Source of the DNA: an uncultured Bacilli bacterium
GTDB lineage: Bacteria; Bacillota_I; Bacilli_A; RF39; UBA660
Direction: 5' to 3'
Assembly: GCA_944371325.1 (NCBI GenBank)
Contig: CALVXO010000015.1
Span: 1-40,264, forward strand
DNA length: 40,264 bases
Position 1 is the first letter of the stretch. The number at the start of each line of letters is the position of its first letter. Positions 15,188-22,956 of this stretch are shown piece after piece. The notes beneath the pieces are model-generated. The model saw only the letters and a list, made by a program, of their open reading frames with translations. It made no database searches and had not been told where the DNA came from. The translations under genes were made by a program, and so were the position numbers.

Positions 15188-15549
15188 TTAAAACAGTTAT
15201 TGTTTACAAAACAATTAACGCAATCCCACATGCCTTGTTCATTTGGAACCACAACACCAATAACGAACTTTACTAAAACAAAAACTAAGAAAACACAAAT
15301 ACCAACTATTAACCTTTTAACAAATGTTTGTTGGCCTTTTTTTATTTCATCCTCTTTTTGAGAAATAACACCCTTTAATAAATCTATCATTCCTAGAAGA
15401 ATAATAATAACTGGTGTTGCAATTTGTATAACAGTAATTACTATACTAGTAATTTGAGCTGCAATGTATGGAACAGCAGTTCCATTACACATTATTTTCC
15501 TATAAGTATCTAGTACAAATAATCCTGAATCAAATAAAACTCCATCCAT
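15184..15549 (-). CDS. VirB2/TrbC-like small membrane protein, paralogue 1
   Basis: 121 residues with two membrane helices (about 34-56 and 73-95) around the loop SQKEDEIKKGQQTFVKRLI, nearly identical to that of the next gene. Both end in a short cysteine-containing tail (here GMWDCVNCFVNNNCFN). The N-terminal 25 residues are polar and precede the first helix. AGGTGAATT precedes the ATG. It follows tadZ by seven bases, so it belongs to the Tad operon. VirB2/TrbC similarity is judged by layout only. It could instead be a small channel-like or pilus-retraction accessory protein. Confidence 0.65.
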   Translation of the reverse strand: MDGVLFDSGLFVLDTYRKIMCNGTAVPYIAAQITSIVITVIQIATPVIIILLGMIDLLKGVISQKEDEIKKGQQTFVKRLIVGICVFLVFVLVKFVIGVVVPNEQGMWDCVNCFVNNNCFN

Positions 15550-15556
15550 AATTCAC

Positions 15557-16543
15557 CTAAAATAATCCTAAGATTTTCTTTCTTTTTTCTGTTTCTTCAG
15601 TTTGTTGTTTTAAAAATCCCATTTTAGATAAAAAAGTATCCATTATATTTATATTAGCATCCCTTTCATTTAATGGTGGCATATTAAAGAAAAATTTAGC
15701 TCTTGCCTCATATTGTAACTCTAAAACATCTTTTGAACTTAATAAGCTTTTATTCAATATTACTTTTCTACCAGCAAGTTCTTTAAAAACATTACGTTTT
15801 ACATTCATTAATCTATTTAATTTAACTGTAGATGGTTCAACTAAATAAATAATTTCCTGAACTAATCCAAGTGCCATTGGACTTTTGTTTACGTCAACTA
15901 TTATAACATCACAATCATTATTTTTTTCAATAAATTTACCTAAATCTTTACTAGAAATGCTATGTAATGATTTATTATTAAAATAATTAAAATCATTAGC
16001 ATCTACTTCTACTCCAACAACTTTGTAATTTTTTTTCAATTGTTTTACCATCATATAACAAAAAGTTGTCGCGCCACAATCATCAGTTAAATTTTTAACT
16101 CCTATAACTCTACAATAATCAGCTTCTACACCTTGATAAATAATTTGACTATCACTATCATCATCTAATTGGTGATATTGAGCTACATCACGATAACTAT
16201 TAGGATTATTATAAAGATAAAGAACTCCTTCTATATTTCTTGTAAAATTATATATCCCCATTGAAATTAATTTTGATAAATAATTTGGTGAACTAGATTC
16301 TTCACTATCATCTAATAATAAAATTAACTTTTCCATATCTAAAGATATTGATAGTTTTTGTAAATTTCTTATATCATTATAATCTTTTATTGCTGTTATA
16401 TCTAATATCATTCTTTGATAATAAAAATTTTTAAACATTTCTATTATTTCTTCAACATTGTATTGACCTTCTACTGTTTTTATTATGTCAATATTTAAAT
16501 TAGTTAATAGATCTTTTTTTTGATTACAAATAATTACGTTCAT
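15557..16543 (-). CDS. TadZ/CpaE-like pilus localisation protein
   Basis: 328 residues. Residues 1-125 look like a receiver-type domain without a clear phosphorylation site; 140-300 form a MinD/ParA-like domain. The P-loop is degenerate: residues 148-161 read GVKNLTDDCGATTF, lacking the lysines of the deviant Walker A (KGGxGKT), while a hydrophobic strand with Asp (CDVIIVDVNKS) remains. TadZ proteins place the Tad machinery in the cell and often have atypical nucleotide sites. It lies between pseudopilin genes and the VirB2-like pair, in the operon with cpaF, tadB and tadC, which supports the call. Confidence 0.75.
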   Translation of the reverse strand: MNVIICNQKKDLLTNLNIDIIKTVEGQYNVEEIIEMFKNFYYQRMILDITAIKDYNDIRNLQKLSISLDMEKLILLLDDSEESSSPNYLSKLISMGIYNFTRNIEGVLYLYNNPNSYRDVAQYHQLDDDSDSQIIYQGVEADYCRVIGVKNLTDDCGATTFCYMMVKQLKKNYKVVGVEVDANDFNYFNNKSLHSISSKDLGKFIEKNNDCDVIIVDVNKSPMALGLVQEIIYLVEPSTVKLNRLMNVKRNVFKELAGRKVILNKSLLSSKDVLELQYEARAKFFFNMPPLNERDANINIMDTFLSKMGFLKQQTEETEKRKKILGLF

Positions 16544-16545
16544 TA

Positions 16546-16974
16546 TTATCCCTCCACGTCTTTCTTGTCAAAAATTATTCTTGTTTCTCCATATAAAGGT
16601 AATTCTATAAAACTCCCAATCAATGGGAAATCAAAATGAACAAATACCGTAACTCCGTAATAGTCACCCTTATTAGTATCATATTGATAAACACAATATC
16701 TAAAACCACTATTATTAGATAAAGGTTGTTTCCCATTTTTTTCTTTACATTGCTGATTTAATTCAATTTGATAACCGATTGAAGCTAAATTTTCATCTAT
16801 TTCAGTTTTAGAAGAATCTGTATAGCCTTCATGCTTTTCAATAATATCTATTATTCTATCTCTAACTTTGAATCCTTTTGAAAAAGCTAATGAACCTACA
16901 AGAATAACTATAAAAACAATAATAAAAATTATAATTAAATTAAATACCATGGATGTTCCAATTGCTTCTTTCAT
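16546..16974 (-). CDS. TadE/TadF-like pseudopilin A
   Basis: 142 residues. A short N-terminus, MKEAIG, precedes one hydrophobic helix (residues 9-31), followed by an extracellular part with two cysteines (Q-C-KEK and RYCVYQ, about residues 76 and 93). It has the size and layout of TadE/TadF pseudopilins, which are cleaved by a prepilin peptidase and form part of the pilus base or tip. It is similar in layout and internal motifs (KVRDRIIDIIEKHEGY, then a Glu-Ile rich helix and a Cys pair) to the adjacent gene at 17000. It lacks glutamate at position 5 of the presumed mature protein. Confidence 0.65.
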   Translation of the reverse strand: MKEAIGTSMVFNLIIIFIIVFIVILVGSLAFSKGFKVRDRIIDIIEKHEGYTDSSKTEIDENLASIGYQIELNQQCKEKNGKQPLSNNSGFRYCVYQYDTNKGDYYGVTVFVHFDFPLIGSFIELPLYGETRIIFDKKDVEG

Positions 16975-16999
16975 TATCCACCTCCAAAATTTTATATTT

Positions 17000-17446
17000 T
17001 CATTCTAATGGTACTGTTGTTGTAAACTTATATATTTTATTAGTCCTTGTAAACACTGGAATATTTAATATGTTTATAATAGGCAAATCTAATTTCATAT
17101 AAGTTAATACGCCATATGAGAAATATGTATTTTTAGCTGGACGTTCATTTTCAATATAAACACAATAGTCATAATTTTCACCTACTGAACTTACAAGATA
17201 CATTTTTTTATACTGATCCTTACAATTAGCATCCTCTAATGAATATCCAAGGTTACCTAGTATTCTATCAATTTCTTCTTTTGACAACTTATTATATCCC
17301 TCAAATTTTTCTATTGCATATATTATTTTATTATTAACTTTAAATGCTTTATAATAACTTAATGTGCCCGAGATAAATGCAAATATAACAATTATAAAAA
17401 AAATCACTAAATTATACATAAAAGTATGTCCTATTGGTCCGTTCAT
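17000..17446 (-). CDS. TadE/TadF-like pseudopilin B
   Basis: 148 residues from ATG 17446; the TTG just before it is part of the spacer after AAGGTAGGTG. Short leader MNGPIG, then a single helix (about residues 10-33), the motif KVNNKIIYAIEKFEGY shared with its neighbour at 16546, and two cysteines (NCKDQ and YDYCVY). The two genes are tandem paralogues. It has its own near-consensus promoter just upstream (17471-17499), beginning the second part of the pilus operon after the pilin terminator. Confidence 0.65.
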   Translation of the reverse strand: MNGPIGHTFMYNLVIFFIIVIFAFISGTLSYYKAFKVNNKIIYAIEKFEGYNKLSKEEIDRILGNLGYSLEDANCKDQYKKMYLVSSVGENYDYCVYIENERPAKNTYFSYGVLTYMKLDLPIINILNIPVFTRTNKIYKFTTTVPLE

Positions 17447-17470
17447 CAAAACACCTACCTTAATAAGATA

Positions 17471-17499
17471 ATTATACTATATATTCTATTTAAAATCAA
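17471..17499 (-). promoter_or_regulatory. Promoter of the pseudopilin/tadZ part of the Tad operon
   Basis: TTGATT (17499-17494), a 17-base spacer and TATAAT (17476-17471), directly after the pilin terminator. Confidence 0.75.
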
Positions 17500-17513
17500 T
17501 TTTTTATTGTAAA

Positions 17514-17546
17514 TATTAAAAAAAATACAAAATAAATTTGTATTTT
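17514..17546 (-). terminator. Strong terminator after the pilin gene
   Basis: AAAATACAAA/TTTGTATTTT hairpin (10-bp arms, 5-base loop) followed by a run of eight T on the minus strand, starting at the pilin stop codon. Confidence 0.85.
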
Positions 17547-17790
17547 ATTCACCTCCGGCGTCTACACTTTGTACACAAGCATTATAACCTGCTTCATCAA
17601 ATAAGCTTTGATTGTTACTACCTTCTTGACAAGTACCACCTTTCCAAATACCACCATTATCAGTACAACAAGTTCTTTTAGCAGTATTACTCATCAAACT
17701 AGTAACTAAAGGTATTGCTATTGCAACTATAACACCGATTAAAATAATTGTTATAACAGTCATATTAGCTTCTCCTGCTGCTTCTTTCAT
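17545..17790 (-). CDS. Candidate major Flp/Tad-type pilin
   Basis: 81 residues: the short leader MKEAAGEA, one long hydrophobic helix (about residues 10-33, VITIILIGVIVAIAIPLV), then a small polar domain with four cysteines (TCCTDNGG, GTCQEG, NACVQS). The size and layout match Flp pilins, which are processed at a glycine before the helix, although the canonical Glu5-Tyr6 pair is not present. It lies between tadC and the pseudopilins and is flanked by its own promoter (17814-17842) and a strong terminator, as expected of the most highly expressed pilus component. The cysteines could form disulphides. Confidence 0.72.
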   Translation of the reverse strand: MKEAAGEANMTVITIILIGVIVAIAIPLVTSLMSNTAKRTCCTDNGGIWKGGTCQEGSNNQSLFDEAGYNACVQSVDAGGE

Positions 17791-17813
17791 CGTCTCACCA
17801 CCTTACTAGAATT

Positions 17814-17842
17814 AGTATATCACAATAAATACTTTTTATCAA
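17814..17842 (-). promoter_or_regulatory. Promoter of the pilin gene
   Basis: TTGATA (17842-17837), a 17-base spacer and TATACT (17819-17814); the ribosome site AAGGTGGTGAG follows before the pilin ATG. Confidence 0.78.
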
Positions 17843-17847
17843 CTTTT

Positions 17848-18630
17848 TTAATAATTCATCATCATCATCATTGATAATAACAATAATAACATTATTCCTC
17901 CACCAGTGACAAATAACATTATCATTGTTCTTTTTTCCATAGCTTCTAATCTTTCGGCATATTTTTGCTCTCTAGCTTTATTTTGTAAATTCGAAACTGT
18001 TCTTGAAAACATTAATATTTGTTCTTGTTTTTTTTCCTGACTACCTAAACTTAATCTATAAAGTAATCTCATCATACGCATAGAATCCCTTACTGGATAT
18101 TGTTTAGCAAAATCCATGTAAGGTTCTACTGTCATATCACCAGCTTCTATTCTGGAAACTAAAGTTCTTAAGCCAGGTTTAAAAATTTCTGGAGCCTGCT
18201 CAATAGATTTTGATAAAGCTATAGGGACAGTATAATGCTGAACTAAAATTTCTAAACTTTTTAAATAATATGGTAACATCAAATTTATATGATGTAAATT
18301 CTTTTTATAATATGATTTTAAAGAAACATATGATTGCTTAAATGTTAAAAATCCCGCAACAATAGCAAATAGAATATATACAAATTGAATTTCTGATAAG
18401 AAAAGAAATATCAAAGCTACAGTAACAATTAACCCATTACGAACACGAATTCCAAACATTTCACTGACATTAACGTCATTTCCATACTTTAACTTTAATA
18501 AAAATTCATAATCACTTTCTAATAAAAATTTAAATATTGGCTGTGTCTCACTAATAAATTCTTTAGGCTGAATTATATTGTTATATATAACTATAAAGAA
18601 AAATATAATAGCAACTAACAAAAATATCAT
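17848..18630 (-). CDS. TadC-like pilus assembly platform protein
   Basis: 260 residues with membrane helices near 2-15, 70-100 and 235-258 and a T2SSF-type cytoplasmic region between them (LMLPYYLKSLEILVQHYTVP, then RTLVSRIEAGDMTVEPYMDF). TadB and TadC together form the inner platform on which the CpaF ATPase acts. Its ATG overlaps the tadB stop (TAATG). The unusual C-terminus is a run of methionines after leucines. The spacing to the pilin gene is small but contains the pilin promoter. Confidence 0.82.
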   Translation of the reverse strand: MIFLLVAIIFFFIVIYNNIIQPKEFISETQPIFKFLLESDYEFLLKLKYGNDVNVSEMFGIRVRNGLIVTVALIFLFLSEIQFVYILFAIVAGFLTFKQSYVSLKSYYKKNLHHINLMLPYYLKSLEILVQHYTVPIALSKSIEQAPEIFKPGLRTLVSRIEAGDMTVEPYMDFAKQYPVRDSMRMMRLLYRLSLGSQEKKQEQILMFSRTVSNLQNKAREQKYAERLEAMEKRTMIMLFVTGGGIMLLLLLSMMMMMNY

Positions 18631-19532
18631 TATTCTGCACCTACATTCTCATTATAGAATTTTTCACCAGCAAGTATAAAATAAGTATTTATAATTATAA
18701 TCAAATGTAAAAGAATTTGAACATACCAATTATTTAACATTTCTATATATGTTTCTGTTCCTAGAAGAAATTGCACAAGCATAATCATTAAATAAAGAAC
18801 TATACCAAATTGAAGAAACTTTTTATGGAAAGTAGCTCTGTCTAATCTATCTCGATAAACCCCTTCAACCAACATATCTATATCAAGAGACATATTTTCT
18901 AATGATTCAGAGGCATCTCTTGCACCTTCATTAGTAATTTGATAAAAAAGTTGATGCATATTTTTCACAATATAGAAATCATATTTTTCACTCATAAAAT
19001 CTATTGATTCATTAATTGTACCATTTCTATATGCCATATCTATCATAGTTTTAACATCGCTTTTCACAGGATCTTCCAATACTCCAGACTCATAAACTCC
19101 CTCTAATGACTTTACAAAACTTTGAGTAGTTGCAAATTCCATAATTGTATTTGTAGTATATACTTGAATTTGTTCAAATATAAACTCACTATATAATCTT
19201 TTGCATCTTAAATATGATAAATAAGGTATAATCATTATTGCAACTAATATATACACAATACACCAAATCAGACTATAAAAATACAAATATGAAACAACTG
19301 CTGATCCAACAGAGAATATAGCAATTTGTATAGCATATTGTCTAGGCGTAAATTCTTGACCTAACTCTTTTACTTTTTCTCTTACTATTTTAAAAGAATA
19401 AGGTGCATATTTATCATAAACTGTTGTAACTCTATTTATAACAAATTTATAAACATTATCTCCAGTATTTATTCTATAAATGAATATAAATAGTAAAATT
19501 ATAGCTATTATTAAAAATATAGTTTCTATCAT
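18630..19532 (-). CDS. TadB-like pilus assembly platform protein
   Basis: 300 residues with hydrophobic segments near 2-17, 68-85 and 86-105 and a pair at the C-terminus (240-258, 272-290). The T2SSF-type cytoplasmic region lies between (about 113-235). It is the usual partner of TadC. The gene sits between cpaF and tadC as in other Tad operons, follows cpaF after 27 bases and overlaps the tadC start. It would be an integral membrane component contacting the CpaF ATPase. Confidence 0.82.
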   Translation of the reverse strand: MIETIFLIIAIILLFIFIYRINTGDNVYKFVINRVTTVYDKYAPYSFKIVREKVKELGQEFTPRQYAIQIAIFSVGSAVVSYLYFYSLIWCIVYILVAIMIIPYLSYLRCKRLYSEFIFEQIQVYTTNTIMEFATTQSFVKSLEGVYESGVLEDPVKSDVKTMIDMAYRNGTINESIDFMSEKYDFYIVKNMHQLFYQITNEGARDASESLENMSLDIDMLVEGVYRDRLDRATFHKKFLQFGIVLYLMIMLVQFLLGTETYIEMLNNWYVQILLHLIIIINTYFILAGEKFYNENVGAE

Positions 19533-19559
19533 TTTACCCCTCCTTTATCAAATAAAATG

Positions 19560-20969
19560 TTAATTAACATTATTTTGATTTGTATTCTGTAAATTATTGT
19601 TGCTTACGCTCATAGGGTTTATTCTAACACTTGGTTGACTTGTTGGTCTTTGAGTTGCACTAATATTTGGTTGACTTATTGGTCTTTGAGTTGTACTAAC
19701 ACTTGGTTGACTTATTGGTCTTTGAGTTGCACTAACACTTGGTTGACTTGTTGGTCTTTGAGTTGCACTAACACTTGATTGGCTTATTGGGCTTTGAGTA
19801 GTACTAATATTTGGTTGACTTACTGGTTTTTGAACTGTACTAACATCAAATTGATTATTTGAATTTAAAGATTTTTCAGTTGTTTGTTCAGAAGAACTAA
19901 AATTATTGTCATACGCTGGATTGACAAATCCAGGTGGTAAACTTATGCCTTGACCTTCAATATAATCGATTAGATATTTGCTAGGATTTTTTCTTGTAAT
20001 TTTACCTTCAGGATTCTTTTTATATATCACATTATACTTAGCTTCATTATCCTCAGTTACATAAAATTCCGTTACTTCACCTATTTCACGAATAAATCTT
20101 TTGGTTTCCTTATCCTGTCTACCTCTTATATAAACACCCAATTGAATATATCTATATATTGATTTTAAAAACTGATCTATTTCTTGATTTGTTTCTAGCA
20201 AACTGTACATACGGTTTGGAATAGATGATGCCTTATCTGCATGTATAGTTGAAAGAATATAGTGTCCTGAAGATATTGAGTTACGAACTGCCATTACTGC
20301 TTCTGCACTACGAACTTCGGATAATAATATCCATTTAGGGTTCTGACGCATACATGCTACTAGAACATCACTGTAAGAAGCAACATTGTTAGTTTTCATA
20401 GCAACTATATCACGATGTGGAAAAATTCTATCTAAGTGTAATTCCAAAGTATCCTCAATAGTAATTATTTTTTCATCTTCTCTAGTTTTAGAAGCTAAAT
20501 ACTTAACAAACTCAGTTTTACCAGAACCTGTTTCTCCAGAAACCATGATATTACAATGAGCTAATACACATTGTACTAAAAAATCATGAACATCAAGTGT
20601 TATATATTTTTCACTGATAATTTTATCTTTTTCAAGTCTTATTTTAGCAGGTGTTTTACGAATAACACAAGCTATACCATTACTAGCTACTGAATCATGT
20701 ATAAAGTTCATACGCAACTCAGCACTTTCAGAGTCTAAGAATGGATGAGCAGCATTAAATGATCTACCCATAACATTTGAACATTGAAAGGCTAGTTTTT
20801 CCATCATTTGATTATTGATATTAGGATTTTCAATCCTAAATATACCCTTTGATAAAGTTTTTAAATGAATTTGGCCATTATTTCCATATGAAATATCAGT
20901 AACATCTTCATCATTTAAATATTCAGTTAAAGGTCCAAAATCAATTTGGGAAAATAAATTATCATGCAT
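19560..20969 (-). CDS. CpaF/TadA pilus assembly ATPase with repeat tail
   Basis: A 469-residue secretion ATPase of the PulE/VirB11 superfamily. Walker A GETGSGKT is at residues 145-152, the Asp box ITIEDTLEL at 169-177, Walker B ILLSEVR at 214-220 and the His box (STIHADKASS) near 240-249. It hydrolyses ATP to extend (and in some Tad systems retract) the pilus. After the catalytic part (about residue 340) there is a low-complexity tail: six 12-residue repeats of the pattern S-T-Q-R-P-x-S-Q-P-S-V (377-448) and an Asn-rich end. This tail is not part of the usual CpaF and is probably cytoplasmic and disordered. Confidence 0.93.
   Translation of the reverse strand: MHDNLFSQIDFGPLTEYLNDEDVTDISYGNNGQIHLKTLSKGIFRIENPNINNQMMEKLAFQCSNVMGRSFNAAHPFLDSESAELRMNFIHDSVASNGIACVIRKTPAKIRLEKDKIISEKYITLDVHDFLVQCVLAHCNIMVSGETGSGKTEFVKYLASKTREDEKIITIEDTLELHLDRIFPHRDIVAMKTNNVASYSDVLVACMRQNPKWILLSEVRSAEAVMAVRNSISSGHYILSTIHADKASSIPNRMYSLLETNQEIDQFLKSIYRYIQLGVYIRGRQDKETKRFIREIGEVTEFYVTEDNEAKYNVIYKKNPEGKITRKNPSKYLIDYIEGQGISLPPGFVNPAYDNNFSSSEQTTEKSLNSNNQFDVSTVQKPVSQPNISTTQSPISQSSVSATQRPTSQPSVSATQRPISQPSVSTTQRPISQPNISATQRPTSQPSVRINPMSVSNNNLQNTNQNNVN
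19626..19841. repeat. Six tandem 36-bp repeats in cpaF
   Basis: In-frame 36-bp units encode 12-residue repeats in the C-terminal tail of the CpaF-like ATPase. Units differ by a few bases (S/T, I/T and S/N changes), so the array has drifted but remains in frame. It is not a CRISPR: there are no unique spacers. Confidence 0.85.
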
Positions 20970-20972
20970 AAA

Positions 20973-21815
20973 TTATTGATTATTCTCCAAATTATTTTGA
21001 GGAGTCGCAGAATTATTTATATTGTCCCCATTTGTATCTATTGTATCAGAAAATGTTACTGTATGGCTTTCAATATATTCGACTAATTCTTGGCGATCAA
21101 CGGTCAAATCACCTTCGATTGGAACTGTTCCACCATATGGAACAGGGAATAATTCAACACCTGTACTCTTTAAATATTCACTTTTCTTTAATAATACGAA
21201 AACATCTTCTGGTACACCAAATAATAAAGTTGCAGGAGTTCTATTTTCACTAGAATCTTCAAATACATTATTACCATTACTATCCTTAACTGCTAATACT
21301 TCTACTTGTGCTAACAATCTACCAACCATAATTTGTCCATTTTCGTCAGTAGCCTTCATATATACATCTATTTTATTTCCTGGAAAAATAGAGTTACCAT
21401 AAGTAGAGGCAGTTGTAACATTTAATGCATATGGTCTTTCACCATCTTTTACTTCTGTAAAAGCTGAATCAGGTAAATTTTCTTTACTAGTTAATACATC
21501 ACTATAAAACATACTTCCTGCAGGAATAACTGTATTAACTGCTGTATACATTCCAACAATACTAGAAGAACTTCTCATAACATTAGTGTTTACAGATACT
21601 GATGGAACACTAATATAAGTTATCATTTCATCGGTTATTAAAGTTCTAGGCTGTATTGTTTGACTTGCAACTGGTATTCTAACAGGCTTAACTTGACTTT
21701 GAATTGTCGAATTATACCCCCAATATAATAATCCTAAAATTGCTATAACCCCTATAACTGTTACAGTATTTTTATTTGTTATAAATTTTTTTAATCCTAA
21801 TAAAATATTATTCAT
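20973..21815 (-). CDS. CpaB/RcpC-like pilus assembly protein with SAF domain
   Basis: 280 residues: an N-terminal membrane anchor (about 17-36) and an SAF domain (about 42-112; IPVASQTIQPRTLITDEMIT, then GMYTAVNTVIPAGSMFYSD), then a CpaB-type region to about 250 and an Asn-rich tail. CpaB in diderm bacteria helps the secretin; here there is no outer membrane partner, so it may act at the cell wall. It ends three bases from cpaF. The family call rests on SAF position and operon context. Confidence 0.82.
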   Translation of the reverse strand: MNNILLGLKKFITNKNTVTVIGVIAILGLLYWGYNSTIQSQVKPVRIPVASQTIQPRTLITDEMITYISVPSVSVNTNVMRSSSSIVGMYTAVNTVIPAGSMFYSDVLTSKENLPDSAFTEVKDGERPYALNVTTASTYGNSIFPGNKIDVYMKATDENGQIMVGRLLAQVEVLAVKDSNGNNVFEDSSENRTPATLLFGVPEDVFVLLKKSEYLKSTGVELFPVPYGGTVPIEGDLTVDRQELVEYIESHTVTFSDTIDTNGDNINNSATPQNNLENNQ

Positions 21816-21830
21816 ATAATCATCCCTTTC

Positions 21831-22241
21831 CTATCCTTCAACATCTGGTGTTTCTAAAATTGCATCTATTGAATTTGAAATATTAAATTCCAAAACTTCC
21901 CCAGTCAAATTTGTTTGTTCTGAACTACTAACCGTTAAACTAACTTTAGGTGGTGTTTCATTTACATCGAAAATTTCAATTTTATATGTTTTTGATAATG
22001 AAGCACTTTCTGCAAATCTTAAATAAAAATTTTTTACAAATTGTTCTCGATCGATTCTTATAACCCCGTCTTGTCTATATGCAGCCAAATCAAGTGCATC
22101 ATACATAGCAGCTTCAGTTACTTCTTTTAACAAATGATAATTATGTTCGTCTGTATTTGTGATTGATTGAAAAAAGAAAATAAAGAAAATTGCTAAGATA
22201 CCACTTATTACCACAGCTGCTCCCCAATATGACTCTTTCAT
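21831..22241 (-). CDS. Membrane-anchored pseudopilin-like protein
   Basis: 136 residues: leader MKESYWG, helix (about 8-24), then a polar extracellular domain (INTDEHNYHLLKEVTEAAM to the end) that has acidic, beta-rich character. The MKE-x3-G beginning resembles the pilin and pseudopilins of this operon. I recall domains of unknown function with this layout next to CpaB in Bacillota (DUF5411-like), but I cannot confirm membership. It is positioned between the surface proteins and cpaB, so it is probably a minor pilus component. Confidence 0.62.
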   Translation of the reverse strand: MKESYWGAAVVISGILAIFFIFFFQSITNTDEHNYHLLKEVTEAAMYDALDLAAYRQDGVIRIDREQFVKNFYLRFAESASLSKTYKIEIFDVNETPPKVSLTVSSSEQTNLTGEVLEFNISNSIDAILETPDVEG

Positions 22242-22253
22242 TTATAAAACCTC

Positions 22254-22904
22254 CTAACTATAAATGTTATCGTTTCTTCTCTTATATATAACAATCGAAG
22301 TCACTAATACTATAAAGAAAAGAATAATAACAATATAATAATCTGTCAACAAACTTATAAGCACATTAATGAAAGAATTTTGTTCTGCTTTTTCAGCCTT
22401 GCTTTCTTCTTGTTTTATATTTAAATCTTCTTTATATTTTGTAACATTAGCAACAAATTCATCATATGATAACCCATGGCTTGACCATTTTTGACATAAG
22501 CTATACGTTTCTGCACCAATGCATACTGGATCTTTATAAAATTCGTTATAAGTAGGTAGTACAACTCTTAAAGTAACTAGTGGATCAGTACAATCAGGAT
22601 TAGTCGAATAAAATGTATATTTAACTGTCTGTCCACTTTTATATTTAGAAAGAGTTAATTCATTTTTACTATATTTATATACTTTATTATCTGTCTCATC
22701 AACAAAATAAAGATCTTTATATAAATTAAGTAAATTTACACTAAAAACTACGGAGCCGTTTTTTTCTACATAATCATAACTAAGATTAACATTTGATGCT
22801 ATTTTTTTTAAACGTGCTATTTCACTAAATTGACAATTTAATGCTTTTACATTTACTTTCGGAATAATCAACAATAAGATAAGCAAAAATATTATTCTTT
22901 TCAT
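22254..22904 (-). CDS. Unknown surface protein with signal peptide and C-terminal anchor
   Basis: 216 residues. A signal peptide (residues 1-21, cleavage likely after VKA) is followed by an extracellular region with six cysteines (NCQF, PDCTDP, PVCIGAETYSLCQK among them), a charged linker (about 165-178) and a C-terminal helix (about 188-206) ending in a basic tail, RRNDNIYS. It is not recognised. As an early gene in the Tad operon it could be an anchoring or adhesive component. It has a strong ribosome site (GGAGGAG) 52 bases after the previous gene. Confidence 0.65.
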   Translation of the reverse strand: MKRIIFLLILLLIIPKVNVKALNCQFSEIARLKKIASNVNLSYDYVEKNGSVVFSVNLLNLYKDLYFVDETDNKVYKYSKNELTLSKYKSGQTVKYTFYSTNPDCTDPLVTLRVVLPTYNEFYKDPVCIGAETYSLCQKWSSHGLSYDEFVANVTKYKEDLNIKQEESKAEKAEQNSFINVLISLLTDYYIVIILFFIVLVTSIVIYKRRNDNIYS

Positions 22905-22956
22905 TTTTTACTCCTCCATTATTTAATTATAACATAGAAATTTGGTTTTTTAAATA

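Noticed and set aside
19626-19841. Regular repeats that could suggest a CRISPR array
   Set aside because: The 36-bp units are contiguous with no spacers and lie in frame within the CpaF-like gene.
21022-21402. Plus-strand frame opposite cpaB
   Set aside because: A shadow of a clear SAF-domain gene; no ribosome site.
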